Shown: positions 41,969-50,372, counted from the stretch's first letter. The stretch: 64,000 nucleotides of DNA from CAZFLD01 sp964519835 (GCA_964519835.1 CAZFLD010000005.1:1-64000), one strand, 5' to 3'. Notes: generated by a model from the sequence alone, not told the origin. Made by a program: numbers and translations.

Positions 41969-42877
41969 ATGGCAAGAGCAACGCGGAAACGTAAAGCTTC
42001 GATTGGTGTGTTGTTTTGGATCGCCTTTATCCTGCTACTCCTGGTGATCTTCCTCTTTAGCCGGTCCAATATCGAGCGAGTCCTCGAGAACACCGGACTT
42101 GTCGAATTCATCAACGAGCGCTTTGGCGATTCGGGCGAAGCAGATGACTCGAGCGAAGGTCCCGCAAGCGACACCGGCGAAGAGAGGCCCGGAGAGGAGA
42201 GGCCCGGAGAGGAGACCACACCGGAGGCTCCCGGCGCCGGTCGACGCACGGAACCCCTTGCGGCTGACAACACGATGGACACCGAAGGAGAGCCTGACGG
42301 TTCCCAACCGGTAGAAATAGTGCTTGAGACGGAGGTGGAGGAGAATACACTCCCGAGCGCAGAGTCGGACGACGCCGGCACCACGGACCCTGAGCCGGAA
42401 ATCGCACAGCCGAGTGCAAGCGGATCAACCAATACCCGGTCGTCGGAGAAGCCAAACGTCCGTAACGCCACCGTATACCTCATCCGGGTTACGGACGACG
42501 GCAAGATCAACACCGAGGGCGTCCGACGCCAGGTCTACTTCGACGCCAGTCCGATGACCGACACTATCAGCAGCCTGCTCGCGGGTCCGAATCGCGATGA
42601 GCTCAACGCGGGCCTCTTGAATCTGGTTCCCAACGGAACCCGACTCTTGTCCGCCTCGGTACGGAATGGTGTAGCAAATCTAAATTTCAGCGAAGAGTTC
42701 CGGTTCAATCCGATGGGTGTGGAAGGTTTGGTCGCTCAGTTGAAGCAAATCGTCTACACCACCACCGAGTTCTCGACGGTAGACGCCGTTCAGTTCTACA
42801 TCGAAGGTGAGACGGTAACCTACCTCGGAAGCGAGGGCCTACGCGTCGACCGGCCACTGTCCCGCGACGCTTTTTAG
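41969..42877 (+). CDS. GerMN-domain membrane protein
   Basis: This 302-residue protein diverges from ptsI. It has a short basic N-terminus, one membrane helix (about 11-31), a long acidic, Pro/Gly/Thr-rich disordered linker (about 50-165), and a C-terminal GerMN (sporulation/spore germination) domain (about 168-295) with RQVYFDASPMTDTISSLLAG and NGVANLNFSEEF. GerMN domains occur in envelope proteins of many non-sporing bacteria and may bind or organise peptidoglycan-associated complexes. AGGG precedes the ATG. A GCCGATAA string lies just upstream, but without a matching -35. Confidence 0.85.
   Translation: MARATRKRKASIGVLFWIAFILLLLVIFLFSRSNIERVLENTGLVEFINERFGDSGEADDSSEGPASDTGEERPGEERPGEETTPEAPGAGRRTEPLAADNTMDTEGEPDGSQPVEIVLETEVEENTLPSAESDDAGTTDPEPEIAQPSASGSTNTRSSEKPNVRNATVYLIRVTDDGKINTEGVRRQVYFDASPMTDTISSLLAGPNRDELNAGLLNLVPNGTRLLSASVRNGVANLNFSEEFRFNPMGVEGLVAQLKQIVYTTTEFSTVDAVQFYIEGETVTYLGSEGLRVDRPLSRDAF
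42184..42213 (+). repeat. 15-bp tandem repeat (two copies) in the GerMN gene
   Basis: The exact unit GAGGCCCGGAGAGGA occurs twice in tandem and encodes ERPGE repeats in the disordered linker of the GerMN protein. Confidence 0.85.
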
Positions 42878-42899
42878 TACGGCCCGCAGCGGGATAGCC

Positions 42900-42919
42900 G
42901 GCCGGTCGGACTGCCGGCC
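42900..42919. terminator. GC-rich hairpin between convergent GerMN and tlyA genes
   Basis: GGCCGG (42900-42905) and CCGGCC (42914-42919) can form a 6-bp stem with an 8-base loop between the two stop codons. There is no T-run on either side, so it is at best a weak bidirectional terminator. Confidence 0.25.
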
Positions 42920-42921
42920 CC

Positions 42922-43725
42922 TTAGTCCAACACCAGATAGACCAAGTATTCGCGATTTCCGTACCTACCGGCCACGGGCGAGTCGGTCGTTTGCAAGCAG
43001 CGAAGGCCCTCGGTCGCAAGGTCGGCGAGGGTCTTTTCAAGAACGCGACGTCGCTCCGCCTCGCTTCGCACCACGCCGCCGAAAGCGCCACCGATTGTGT
43101 CCGGCGCCAACCCGCCTTTGCCGCGCGCTGCAGCTTCCACCGACGCCCGGTCGACCGCCCGAAGCTCCGCCGCCAACTCGAACTGCGGCTTGACAAGCGC
43201 CACCACGCGCCGCTGCCGTGTGAGCCGCGCGGCGTGGGCCGCCACTCGTCGAATAGAGCGAAACGAAAGGTCCATAACCGCGAAGTCCGCCGGCGGTTCC
43301 AAGGCGGAAACGTCCATGATGTTGGTTCGCTCCCGGACCACGACGCGCGGGTCCGCCCGGAGCACGTAGGCAAGCTGATTGTACCCGACGTCCACCGCAT
43401 GGACGGTTCGCGCTCCCCGCCTCAAAAGACAGTCCGTAAAGCCGCCGGTTGATGCACCGGCGTCCAAAACCACCAAATCGGTCACGTCGATTTCAAAAAC
43501 GTCGAGGCCGTGAGCAAGTTTGTTCCCTGCACGCGACACGTATGGATGAGCGTCCGTGAGATCAATACGAGCCGTCTCTTCGACCGGCGCCTTGGGATCA
43601 CGTTCCCTGTGACCGTCGACGGTTACTTCGCCGGTCATAACACAACAAAACCACTCATCACGATTCTTTTGGAGTGGGGTGTTTTTGTACCTCCGCACCA
43701 ACACATCGAGGAGCGGTCGTTTCAC
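42922..43725 (-). CDS. tlyA: TlyA family rRNA methyltransferase (2'-O-cytidine)
   Basis: Proteins of this family methylate ribose of 16S/23S rRNA. The 267 residues hold an N-terminal S4 RNA-binding domain (about 1-60) and an FtsJ/RrmJ-type methyltransferase domain with the typical junction HPYVSRAGNKLAHGL, the SAM motif VVLDAGASTGGFTDCLL, DVGYNQLAYVLR and ALVKPQFEL. The start is GTG, overlapping the stop of the phosphoesterase gene. It is the last gene of rny-ymdB-tlyA. Confidence 0.93.
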   Translation of the reverse strand: MKRPLLDVLVRRYKNTPLQKNRDEWFCCVMTGEVTVDGHRERDPKAPVEETARIDLTDAHPYVSRAGNKLAHGLDVFEIDVTDLVVLDAGASTGGFTDCLLRRGARTVHAVDVGYNQLAYVLRADPRVVVRERTNIMDVSALEPPADFAVMDLSFRSIRRVAAHAARLTRQRRVVALVKPQFELAAELRAVDRASVEAAARGKGGLAPDTIGGAFGGVVRSEAERRRVLEKTLADLATEGLRCLQTTDSPVAGRYGNREYLVYLVLD

Positions 43726-44516
43726 ACAAGAGACTCTTCGGCAATCCGGTCGATGGCGACGGCATGACCGGATTCCGGGTCTATCCGCGCGACAATGCCG
43801 CTGATTCGTGCTTTGTTGTTCGACACTTCGTTTTTCAACGGCATTTGAGTAAGCACCCGTCGCACGCCGACCTCAGGCTCAAACCCAATGATGCTGTCGA
43901 TCGCGGCGGTAGACCCAACGTCGCTGATATACGCAGTACCGTTTGGTAGGACGCGCTCGTCTGCGGTCTGAACGTGTGTGTGTGTGCCGAAGACAAGAGA
44001 AACATCGCCGTCTAGGTAGAGAGCCATCGACTCTTTTTCCTCGGCGGACTCCGCGTGGAAGTCCACGACACGTACCTTGATACCGGAGCCATGCTTCTTG
44101 AGGATATCTCGAGCCTTTTTGAACGGGCAATCGATCGGACGCATGCGGACTCGGCCCTGCAGATCGGCCACAAGCACCTTTGTGCCCCGAACCTCGTCCA
44201 CATAGACTCCGCCGCCGGGATTACCGCCGGGGTAGTTAGCCGGCCTCAAGACCCGCTTGTCCGTGTCGAGGAACTCAAACACCTCGCGATGATGCCAAAC
44301 GTGGTTGCCCGTGGTTATGACGTGTGCGCCGGCGGAAAAAAAGTCCACCGCCACGGCTTCGGTGATCCCAAAGCCTTCGGCGGAGTTTTCTCCATTTACG
44401 ACAACGAGCTCGGCGCCGTGTCTTTTTACAAGTGTCGGCAGTCCCGCGACGACGGCCCTGCATCCGGCCGCTCCTACAACGTCGCCGAGGACAAGCACCG
44501 TAAAGTGAGATGCCAT
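43722..44516 (-). CDS. YmdB family metallophosphoesterase
   Basis: Members of this family (TIGR00282) hydrolyse 2',3'-cyclic nucleotides or related phosphodiesters. The 264 residues from ATG 44516 carry the metal-binding motifs VLGDVVG, VNGENSAEG, ITTGNHVWHH, VDFHAE and GTHTHVQTAD. The gene lies one base after rny, as is common in many bacteria, which supports a joint role in RNA turnover. The frame is open 33 bases further upstream inside rny, without a ribosome site. Confidence 0.93.
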   Translation of the reverse strand: MASHFTVLVLGDVVGAAGCRAVVAGLPTLVKRHGAELVVVNGENSAEGFGITEAVAVDFFSAGAHVITTGNHVWHHREVFEFLDTDKRVLRPANYPGGNPGGGVYVDEVRGTKVLVADLQGRVRMRPIDCPFKKARDILKKHGSGIKVRVVDFHAESAEEKESMALYLDGDVSLVFGTHTHVQTADERVLPNGTAYISDVGSTAAIDSIIGFEPEVGVRRVLTQMPLKNEVSNNKARISGIVARIDPESGHAVAIDRIAEESLV

Positions 44517-44517
44517 G

Positions 44518-46044
44518 CTATCGCGCGTACTCCACGATCCGCGTCTCACGAATCATCGTGACCTTGATGCGGCCGGGATAGCGAAGCTGCTCTTCGATTC
44601 GCCGCGCGATGCTCTTTGCGATGTCTTTGGCCTTTCCGTCTGAGACCTGCTCGTGGTTGACCATGATGCGTAACTCTCGTCCGGCCTGGATTGCATAGGC
44701 CTTGTCCACGCCCTCGAAGTCTTCCGCGATCTTTTCGAGGCTTTCAAGGCGCTTGATGTAATTGTCCAGGCTCTCCCGACGTGCACCCGGTCTGGAAGCC
44801 GACAGAGCGTCGGCAACCTGCACGAGCACCGACTCCACACAGCTGTGAGGCACATCACCATGGTGGGCGGCTATCGCGTTGATAACCCGAGCGTCCTCGC
44901 CGACTCGCTTGGCAAGCTCAACTCCCAGCTCCACGTGATTGCTGTCGCCGTTGGACTCGATACCCTTCCCAATATCGTGAAGGAGCCCCCCACGCTTTGC
45001 AACCTCACGGTCGCCGCCAACCTCCGCGGCAAGCATTCCCGCTAGGGTCGCCACCTCTTTGCTGTGGGCCAAGACGTTTTGACCGTAGCTTGTTCGGTAG
45101 TGCAGGCGACCGAGCCCGCGGATTCCGTCCGGCTTCATGTGATGGATGCCCAGATCAAAGAGCGTTTTTTCGCCCTCTTCGAAAATAGTCTGACTCAGAT
45201 CCTGAGTAACTCGCTGAACAACCTCTTCGATACGCGTCGGGTGGATCCGCCCGTCGGTCACAAGTCGCTCGAGGGACTTCCGTGCGATCTCTTTGCGCAC
45301 AGGGTCAAAGCAGGACACCACAACCGCCTCCGGCGTGTCGTCGATAATAACGTCCACCCCGGTAAGCGTCTCGAGCGTCCGGATATTGCGACCCTCTCGA
45401 CCAATGATTCGACCCTTCATCTCATCATTCGGCAACGACACCGACGACACCGTTACTTCCGCGTTGACATCCGAAGCTACCCGCTGGATTGTCGACACCA
45501 AGATTTCACGTGCTTTTTTGTCGGCGGACGCTACGGCTTCCTGCTCGATTTTGTTGAGCAGGCCCTGCGACTCATGGCGCGCCTGATCCTCAAGAGATGA
45601 GATGATCTGCTTTCGAGCTTCTTCTTGTGTCAGCCCGGAAACTCGTTCGAGCTCCGACCGCCACGTTTCCTCAAGGGAAGCCAACTCGCCTTCCCGTTTA
45701 GTAATGTTCCTCTCGCGGTCTACGAAGGCCTGCGTTTGTCTCTCAACCTGCGCGGTCTTCTTTTCTAGGTTTTCCTCTTTCTGGAGAAGGCGCTTCTCAA
45801 AGCGCTGGATCTCTGCCCGACGTTCCCTGAGCTCTTGTTCTTGGTGATTTCGCTCACGAAGGAGTTCGTCCTTTGTTTCAAGTATGAGCTCTTTTCTAAG
45901 AGCTTCCGCATCTTTAGCTGCGTCTCGTTTTAATCGTTCAGCTTTCTGCTCTGACGAAGAGAGCTGAAACTTGGCATATAGCCAACGTACGGTCCAACCT
46001 AGAACCAAGCCGCCAAGAGGAAGGCCGATGTAAAGTACCAACAT
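44518..46044 (-). CDS. rny: ribonuclease Y
   Basis: This membrane-anchored endoribonuclease starts mRNA decay. The 508 residues have an N-terminal membrane helix (about 3-22), a long coiled coil (about 30-195), a KH domain with GRIIGREGRNIRTLETLTGVD (about 210-270) and an HD domain with HSKEVATLAG and LLHDIGKGIE (about 335-425). Length and order match the family. SD GGGAGG precedes the ATG. Downstream come the YmdB-type gene and tlyA. Confidence 0.97.
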   Translation of the reverse strand: MLVLYIGLPLGGLVLGWTVRWLYAKFQLSSSEQKAERLKRDAAKDAEALRKELILETKDELLRERNHQEQELRERRAEIQRFEKRLLQKEENLEKKTAQVERQTQAFVDRERNITKREGELASLEETWRSELERVSGLTQEEARKQIISSLEDQARHESQGLLNKIEQEAVASADKKAREILVSTIQRVASDVNAEVTVSSVSLPNDEMKGRIIGREGRNIRTLETLTGVDVIIDDTPEAVVVSCFDPVRKEIARKSLERLVTDGRIHPTRIEEVVQRVTQDLSQTIFEEGEKTLFDLGIHHMKPDGIRGLGRLHYRTSYGQNVLAHSKEVATLAGMLAAEVGGDREVAKRGGLLHDIGKGIESNGDSNHVELGVELAKRVGEDARVINAIAAHHGDVPHSCVESVLVQVADALSASRPGARRESLDNYIKRLESLEKIAEDFEGVDKAYAIQAGRELRIMVNHEQVSDGKAKDIAKSIARRIEEQLRYPGRIKVTMIRETRIVEYAR

Positions 46045-46076
46045 CGCCGTCCTCCCAACTCAATTTTGTTCCAGTT

Positions 46077-46105
46077 AGGTTAGCGGAAGAATGGTGGTTT
46101 GTCAA
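46077..46105 (-). promoter_or_regulatory. promoter of rny-ymdB-tlyA
   Basis: A perfect TTGACA (46100-46105, minus strand) is followed after 17 bases by TAACCT (46077-46082, 3/6). Transcription would start near 46070, giving a leader of about 26 bases with GGGAGG before the rny ATG. Confidence 0.5.
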
Positions 46106-46133
46106 CTAACAGCGATTTTTGCTTACGAGAGCC

Positions 46134-46859
46134 TCAATAAAAGCGAATGTGGTTGAGATTGATAGTTATTTCATACTCATTTCGAAGGTTGATTCGGCGA
46201 AGTACGTAAAAATCTCCGTCCTCATCCTCCGCCACCAGGTCAAACACCATGGTCCCCCAACGTGTCACGTCAAAACGTGCAAAAAAACGCTCACCGGCAT
46301 CGATTATCTGGGCTTCGGGCAAGAGATGTTCGCCCTCCGCCCAACTCGCGGCATATGACGGTGACGAGTAAAGGTGATGCAGTGCGTAGCCGGTATGGTT
46401 GTTTACGACAAGGTAACCGAGGTCCGGATCGACCGCGCCGTCCGGCTGGGCCTCCTCACGATAGGACTCGTTGATCTCAATCGGATTCCACCGTCCGGCA
46501 TACGCGTTCCGAATCGAGTACTCCCGTCCCAGTTTATCAACGGCATAGATGTCGTAGGCCTCGCCCTGCCGCACCATGACTTCTACGCCCGTGCCCGGCT
46601 GAAGAATCGCACCGTATGACAAAAGCACGTTTGGACCCCATGTATACCGATGCGCCGGCGACACAAATAGCTCGGAAAGCCCGGCATCCGTGTCGTTGAG
46701 AATCTCCATGCCCACAGAATCGGCGCCTTGCCCGCGGGTGTCGGGCGCAAGGTCGCCGGGTGCCGTCTCTTGGGCGCCGACGGACTGGGCGCACATGCTA
46801 AGGACGACGGCCACGGCAAACATCGCAGATGCTTGCCGCAAATACTTCGAGATAGACAT
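46134..46859 (-). CDS. secreted protein with two tandem copies of an unknown domain
   Basis: From ATG 46859 the protein is 241 residues with a signal peptide (YLRQASAMFAVAVVLSMCAQ, cleavage near SVGAQ). Two similar halves follow: one with EILNDTDAGLSELFVSPAH and TWGPNVLL, the other with LVVNNHTGYALHHLYSSPS and SWAEGEHLL, each ending in a hydrophobic-aromatic strand. This indicates an internal duplication of a small beta-rich domain. The family is unknown. The start is uncertain: another ATG lies ten codons upstream (46889), and neither has a good ribosome site. It diverges from the DUF2007 gene, the start codons being only ten bases apart. Confidence 0.7.
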   Translation of the reverse strand: MSISKYLRQASAMFAVAVVLSMCAQSVGAQETAPGDLAPDTRGQGADSVGMEILNDTDAGLSELFVSPAHRYTWGPNVLLSYGAILQPGTGVEVMVRQGEAYDIYAVDKLGREYSIRNAYAGRWNPIEINESYREEAQPDGAVDPDLGYLVVNNHTGYALHHLYSSPSYAASWAEGEHLLPEAQIIDAGERFFARFDVTRWGTMVFDLVAEDEDGDFYVLRRINLRNEYEITINLNHIRFY

Positions 46860-46869
46860 ATTTCGCACA

Positions 46870-47106
46870 ATGGCCAACAGCAAGCGCATTTTAGATCTCA
46901 AAAACGACCAGGAAGCTCGGCTCCTATCGGGCCTTCTCGACGACGAGGGCATTCCCCACATTATGGTATCGTACCACGACTCCGCCTACGACGGCATCTT
47001 TCAGCTGCAGCAGGGCTGGGGCCATGTCGAGGCCCCTCCGGAGTACCAAGAGCAGATCACCGACATCTACAACGACATGGGAAAGGGCTTTGTCAAAGAA
47101 CCGTAG
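46870..47106 (+). CDS. DUF2007-type small protein
   Basis: This 78-residue protein has the pattern of the DUF2007 (putative signal-transducing) family: ILDLKNDQEARLLSGLLDDEGIPHIMV followed by a variable strand region and QEQITDIYNDMG. Such proteins resemble the ferredoxin-like fold of PII-type regulators, but no function is established. No Shine-Dalgarno precedes the ATG; a weak TTGCCG-18-CATATT ends seven bases before it, hinting at a leaderless message. It diverges from the secreted-protein gene. Confidence 0.75.
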   Translation: MANSKRILDLKNDQEARLLSGLLDDEGIPHIMVSYHDSAYDGIFQLQQGWGHVEAPPEYQEQITDIYNDMGKGFVKEP

Positions 47107-47165
47107 CGTCTATCCCGTGCGGGTGCCATTGGGGCCGGTTTGGGGCGATTGCCGACCCCGAGTGT

Positions 47166-47303
47166 TTAGTCCAGGTTAAAGGGGCCGCAGAAGGCGCCCG
47201 GCTGCAGCGATCCCGGTTTCCGGCGGACACGTGTGCGCACAGCGGCCAAAACCGCGACGCCCGCCCCTACCACCGCGACCCGCGCTATGTGGTTTCCCAC
47301 CAC
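47166..47303 (-). CDS. possible small single-pass membrane protein, 45 aa
   Basis: A GTG-initiated frame 20 bases after the kbl stop encodes a predicted membrane helix (VAVVGAGVAVLAAVR) followed by a basic RTRVRRK stop-transfer and a short tail. The topology looks real, but the ribosome site (GAAGAG) is weak and no family is recognised. The remaining 60 bases to the DUF2007 gene show nothing else. Confidence 0.35.
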   Translation of the reverse strand: MVGNHIARVAVVGAGVAVLAAVRTRVRRKPGSLQPGAFCGPFNLD

Positions 47304-47322
47304 GCTCTTCAAACCACTACCG

Positions 47323-48504
47323 TTAGATCGCGAGCTCCCGCTTAACCTGCACAAAGCGCTCGACTGCGTAATCGAGGTCCTCTCGAGAATGGGCCGCCGA
47401 AACCTGTGTTCTGATACGAGCGGCACCCTTTGGGACAACCGGATACGAGAAGCCGACAACGTAGACGCCGAGCTCGAGCAGCCGATCAGCCATTTTATTG
47501 GCGAGTGAGGCTTCCCCTAGCATGATGGGTACGATTGGGTGGCTACCGTCTGCGATCGTGAAACCGGCGTGTTTTAGGGAGCGGCGAAAGTACGTGGTGT
47601 TATCCGTAAGTGTGTTGCGCAGATCGTCTCGCGCCTGGATCAGGTGCAGAGCCGCCAGACTCGCCGCGGCAATCGGCGGTGCGAGGGTGTTTGAAAAGAG
47701 ATAGGGCCGCGAGCGCTGCCGGAGGAGGTTAACTACCTCTCGGCGGCCGGAGGTGTATCCACCGCTCGCACCCCCCAGGGCCTTGCCGAGCGTGCCGGTG
47801 ATGATGTCGATCTTGCCGAGAAGGCCCGCGGCTTCGTGGCTTCCCCTTCCTCCTTCCCCCATAAAACCCACGGCGTGGCAGTCGTCGATCATCACAAGGG
47901 CATCGTACTTGTCGGCCAACCCGCGCATCTCTCCTAGGTTGGCCATGGTACCGTCCATGGAGAACACGCCGTCTGTCGCGATGATACGGAATCGTTGGCT
48001 TTGAGCCTCTTTTAGGCGCGCCTCCAACTCCTCCATGTTGTTGTTGGCATACACGTACCGTTTGGCCTTGCACAGACGAATCCCGTCGATGATACTCGCG
48101 TGATTCAGCGAATCGCTGATAACCGCGTCTTCGGAGCCGAGAAGGGTCTCGAAAAGCCCCCCGTTTGCGTCGAAACATGAGCTGTAGAGGATTGTATCCT
48201 CGGTGCCCAGGAAGTCACTCAGCTCCGCTTCCAGCTCTTTGTGGACGGTTTGGGTGCCACAGATAAATCGGACGGATGCCATGCCGAAGCCCCACTCATC
48301 AAGAGCTTCCCGTGCCGCCGCAACAACCTCGGGATGGTCGGCGAGGCCGAGGTAGTTGTTTGCGCAGAAATTGAGAACACGATTCCCGTCGGTCTGAATC
48401 CAGGCCTCTTGCGGCGTCTCGATAACCCGTTCACGTTTGCACAGGCCCTGCCGCTCAATGTCGGCAAGCTCCTCCGCAAATCCTTTGAGTGCGCTAGAAA
48501 CCAT
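47323..48504 (-). CDS. kbl: glycine C-acetyltransferase (2-amino-3-ketobutyrate CoA ligase)
   Basis: This PLP enzyme (393 residues) joins glycine and acetyl-CoA or cleaves 2-amino-3-ketobutyrate in threonine breakdown. It has CANNYLGLADHPEV near the N-terminus, HASIIDG, the strand DDCHAVGFMGEGGRG, and the PLP-binding lysine in TGTLGKALGGASGG. The family also includes 8-amino-7-oxononanoate and 5-aminolevulinate synthases; length and the N-terminal region favour KBL. No threonine dehydrogenase gene is next to it. The start overlaps the end of the DUF456 gene, whose GGAGG serves as its ribosome site. Confidence 0.9.
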   Translation of the reverse strand: MVSSALKGFAEELADIERQGLCKRERVIETPQEAWIQTDGNRVLNFCANNYLGLADHPEVVAAAREALDEWGFGMASVRFICGTQTVHKELEAELSDFLGTEDTILYSSCFDANGGLFETLLGSEDAVISDSLNHASIIDGIRLCKAKRYVYANNNMEELEARLKEAQSQRFRIIATDGVFSMDGTMANLGEMRGLADKYDALVMIDDCHAVGFMGEGGRGSHEAAGLLGKIDIITGTLGKALGGASGGYTSGRREVVNLLRQRSRPYLFSNTLAPPIAAASLAALHLIQARDDLRNTLTDNTTYFRRSLKHAGFTIADGSHPIVPIMLGEASLANKMADRLLELGVYVVGFSYPVVPKGAARIRTQVSAAHSREDLDYAVERFVQVKRELAI

Positions 48505-49003
48505 CAGCGAACCTCCTCACAACGCCCGACACAAAAAAGAATGCCATCACCCCGGTCAGGCTCAGTTTGACAAGCATATTCAAGAGAGTTCCGAGTACCA
48601 CGCCGAACCCCACGCGCATCGATTCTTTTGTTTTCGATCGATCTTTGACCAGCTCGCCGATCACGGCTCCCAGGAAGGCGCCAACGATAATGCCAAAGGG
48701 AGGAAACACCAGCATTCCGATCAACATGCCCAACACCGACCCCACCGTTCCGTGTCGCGATGCGCCGTACTTTTTTCCCATAAGAGCCGGAATAAGATAG
48801 TCGAGCACGGTGGCTACAACGGTTAGAACACCCATCACGATCAGGGTGGTGGTCGGGAAAACCGTCCATCCAAACCCGAACGATACAACAATTAGCGAGG
48901 CATAGCCGAGAACAGGACCCGGCACCACCGGAACTACACAGCCGATAATGCCCGCGAGAAGTATTCCGGACCCAAGCACGGTAGCAATAATGGCTCCGAC
49001 CAT
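48494..49003 (-). CDS. DUF456 membrane protein
   Basis: This 169-residue protein has about five hydrophobic segments and fits the DUF456 family: GIIGCVVPVVPGPVLGYASL near the start and the Gly-rich TVGSVLGMLIGMLVFPPFG and GAFLGAVIGEL. It is in the inner membrane; function unknown. GAGGGG precedes its ATG. It overlaps kbl by 11 bases. Confidence 0.87.
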   Translation of the reverse strand: MVGAIIATVLGSGILLAGIIGCVVPVVPGPVLGYASLIVVSFGFGWTVFPTTTLIVMGVLTVVATVLDYLIPALMGKKYGASRHGTVGSVLGMLIGMLVFPPFGIIVGAFLGAVIGELVKDRSKTKESMRVGFGVVLGTLLNMLVKLSLTGVMAFFFVSGVVRRFADGF

Positions 49004-49065
49004 TCATTCCCCTCGATCTCATCGGACGGATGCCTCGTTTCCGGAGGCGCCCGGCCATGATAGTA

Positions 49066-49101
49066 TCTTGCGCATCTTGCGCGTTTTCGGCATTCTGCGC
49101 G
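49066..49101. repeat. four imperfect 9-bp tandem repeats in an intergenic gap
   Basis: TCTTGCGCA and three variants follow each other between the DUF456 gene and the membrane gene upstream. On the minus strand one open frame would read AQNAENAQDAQD, but that frame runs into DUF456 out of register and has no convincing start. The 125-base gap holds nothing else I can support. Confidence 0.6.
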
Positions 49102-49128
49102 ATCCTGGCTGTCTTGGCGGTCCCCGCC

Positions 49129-49758
49129 CTATGCCAGGAATGCGAGATCGACAAAAAAGCCCGCGATCAGCAGGCTCCAGTGTACGACGACCAACACCCC
49201 GGCGACAACAAATCCCGTAGCCGTAGTGGGCACAGCGGCGTCTTCTCTTGCTTCCGTGGTAGTGCCGGGCAGATAGACCTCGCTCAGCAGCTGATCGATC
49301 CCCGCAATAAGACGCGACGCTTTGAGCCGCTTTTTGCCTTCGAGAATGCGCTCGAAGTAATAGAATACACCGCCGATAAGGCCGCCGAGCCTCCCCGGGA
49401 TACGAAGATCCGGACGGACGGATGCAAGCGACACAAAAACAAGGCCGACTATCGCAAATCCCTTGAGGAGCCCGGTCCTCAAGGCGCCGACGGTTATGGA
49501 CCACGGTCCGACCTGCGCGATGACCCGGCCGATCGGCGTTAGCAGATTAAAGACCGTGATCGTCGTAACCATGATCACAAAGTAGAGCCACTTGATACGT
49601 TTTCCGGCAATAGAAGCCGCGGAGGCGGCGATAAGCGCTTGAGCGACAAGAAACGGCAAGAACTGCTGAAACAGCAGCGTCGGAATAATCAACGCTCCCG
49701 CAACAAACTGGAGGGACGCGGAGAAGTGCTTATGAAAAAAGGTGGTTTTCATAAGCAT
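49129..49758 (-). CDS. membrane protein resembling an ECF-transporter T component
   Basis: The 209 residues have about five membrane segments. The stretch SITVGALRTGLLKGFAIVGL then VFVSLASVRPDLR resembles the coupling region of CbiQ/EcfT-type proteins, which link a substrate-binding membrane subunit to ABC ATPases. No ATPase gene lies beside it. It overlaps the Gx transporter-type gene upstream by 29 bases (or by 23 if the second ATG at 49752 is used), so the two probably act together. Substrate unknown. Confidence 0.65.
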   Translation of the reverse strand: MLMKTTFFHKHFSASLQFVAGALIIPTLLFQQFLPFLVAQALIAASAASIAGKRIKWLYFVIMVTTITVFNLLTPIGRVIAQVGPWSITVGALRTGLLKGFAIVGLVFVSLASVRPDLRIPGRLGGLIGGVFYYFERILEGKKRLKASRLIAGIDQLLSEVYLPGTTTEAREDAAVPTTATGFVVAGVLVVVHWSLLIAGFFVDLAFLA

Positions 49759-50290
49759 CCCTTACCTGAGCCAACCAAACCGACTTCTCTTTGAACCGCT
49801 CGGCGAATACGCCGACCACAAGGCCGGCAAACGTCCCGAGACCCAAAAACACCGGCGTGATAACCCACGCCGACGGACCAAAAATCACAACGACACTCAA
49901 GACGACCTGCACAACATTGCTGGCAACGGCGCCGAACATACTCACGCCGACGAGCGAGATGTGTCGGCCGAAACCCCGATGCACCGCCCACATGGCAAGC
50001 CCCGCCGCAAAGGACCCCGCAGCGGAAAACAAAAAGACGTAGGAGGCAAGTGTCCCGTTGACAAGCCCCTGTCCGAGCACCTTGAGGAGTATGAGCAACA
50101 ACAGCGTAGGGAGCTGGAAAAACTCGAGGGCAATAAGTACCGGTAGATTTGCGAGCCCCAGACGGAAAAACGGGACCGGTTTGGGAAACAGGTACTCGAT
50201 TGTCGCGAAAAATAGGCAAAGTGCTCCGAGAAACGCCACGAAGTTGGCGTACTCTTTGTTATCCAGGATTGATTTTCTATTCGCGGGCAT
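49730..50290 (-). CDS. Gx transporter / heptaprenyl diphosphate synthase component I-type membrane protein
   Basis: From ATG 50290 the protein is 186 residues with five or six membrane helices and the pattern of the Gx transporter (Hpre_diP_synt_I) family: FPKPVPFFRLGLANLPVLIA, LLKVLGQGLVNGTL and GVSMFGAVASNVVQV. Such proteins resemble ECF S components, so with the T-like gene after it this may be a vitamin or isoprenoid-precursor uptake system. The reading frame is open 138 bases further upstream across the inverted repeat, which I reject as the start. Confidence 0.75.
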   Translation of the reverse strand: MPANRKSILDNKEYANFVAFLGALCLFFATIEYLFPKPVPFFRLGLANLPVLIALEFFQLPTLLLLILLKVLGQGLVNGTLASYVFLFSAAGSFAAGLAMWAVHRGFGRHISLVGVSMFGAVASNVVQVVLSVVVIFGPSAWVITPVFLGLGTFAGLVVGVFAERFKEKSVWLAQVRDAYENHLFS

Positions 50291-50317
50291 ATTTACGGCC
50301 TTATTCCAGAATTTGTG

Positions 50318-50352
50318 GCCCGTTCCAGGGAGTACGCTGTTCAGGAACGGGC
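50318..50352. repeat. 9-bp inverted repeat in the divergent region before ldh
   Basis: GCCCGTTCC (50318-50326) and GGAACGGGC (50344-50352) are perfect inverted copies 17 bases apart, centred between the start of the Gx-type gene and ldh. The size and place suit an operator for a dimeric regulator; it does not resemble the Rex site. Confidence 0.55.
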
Positions 50353-50372
50353 GCCATGTGCATCTTAAATGT

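Noticed and set aside
49066..49101. CRISPR-like array
   Set aside because: The repeats are 9 bp, directly adjacent and degenerate, with no spacers.
48504..49154. 216-codon minus-strand frame over the DUF456 gene
   Set aside because: It is out of register with DUF456 and only its first 45 codons are free of overlap; the start lacks a ribosome site.
50058..50372. N-terminal extension of lactate dehydrogenase
   Set aside because: The frame is open, but the added residues are antisense to the Gx-type gene and foreign to the family; ATG 50373 fits.
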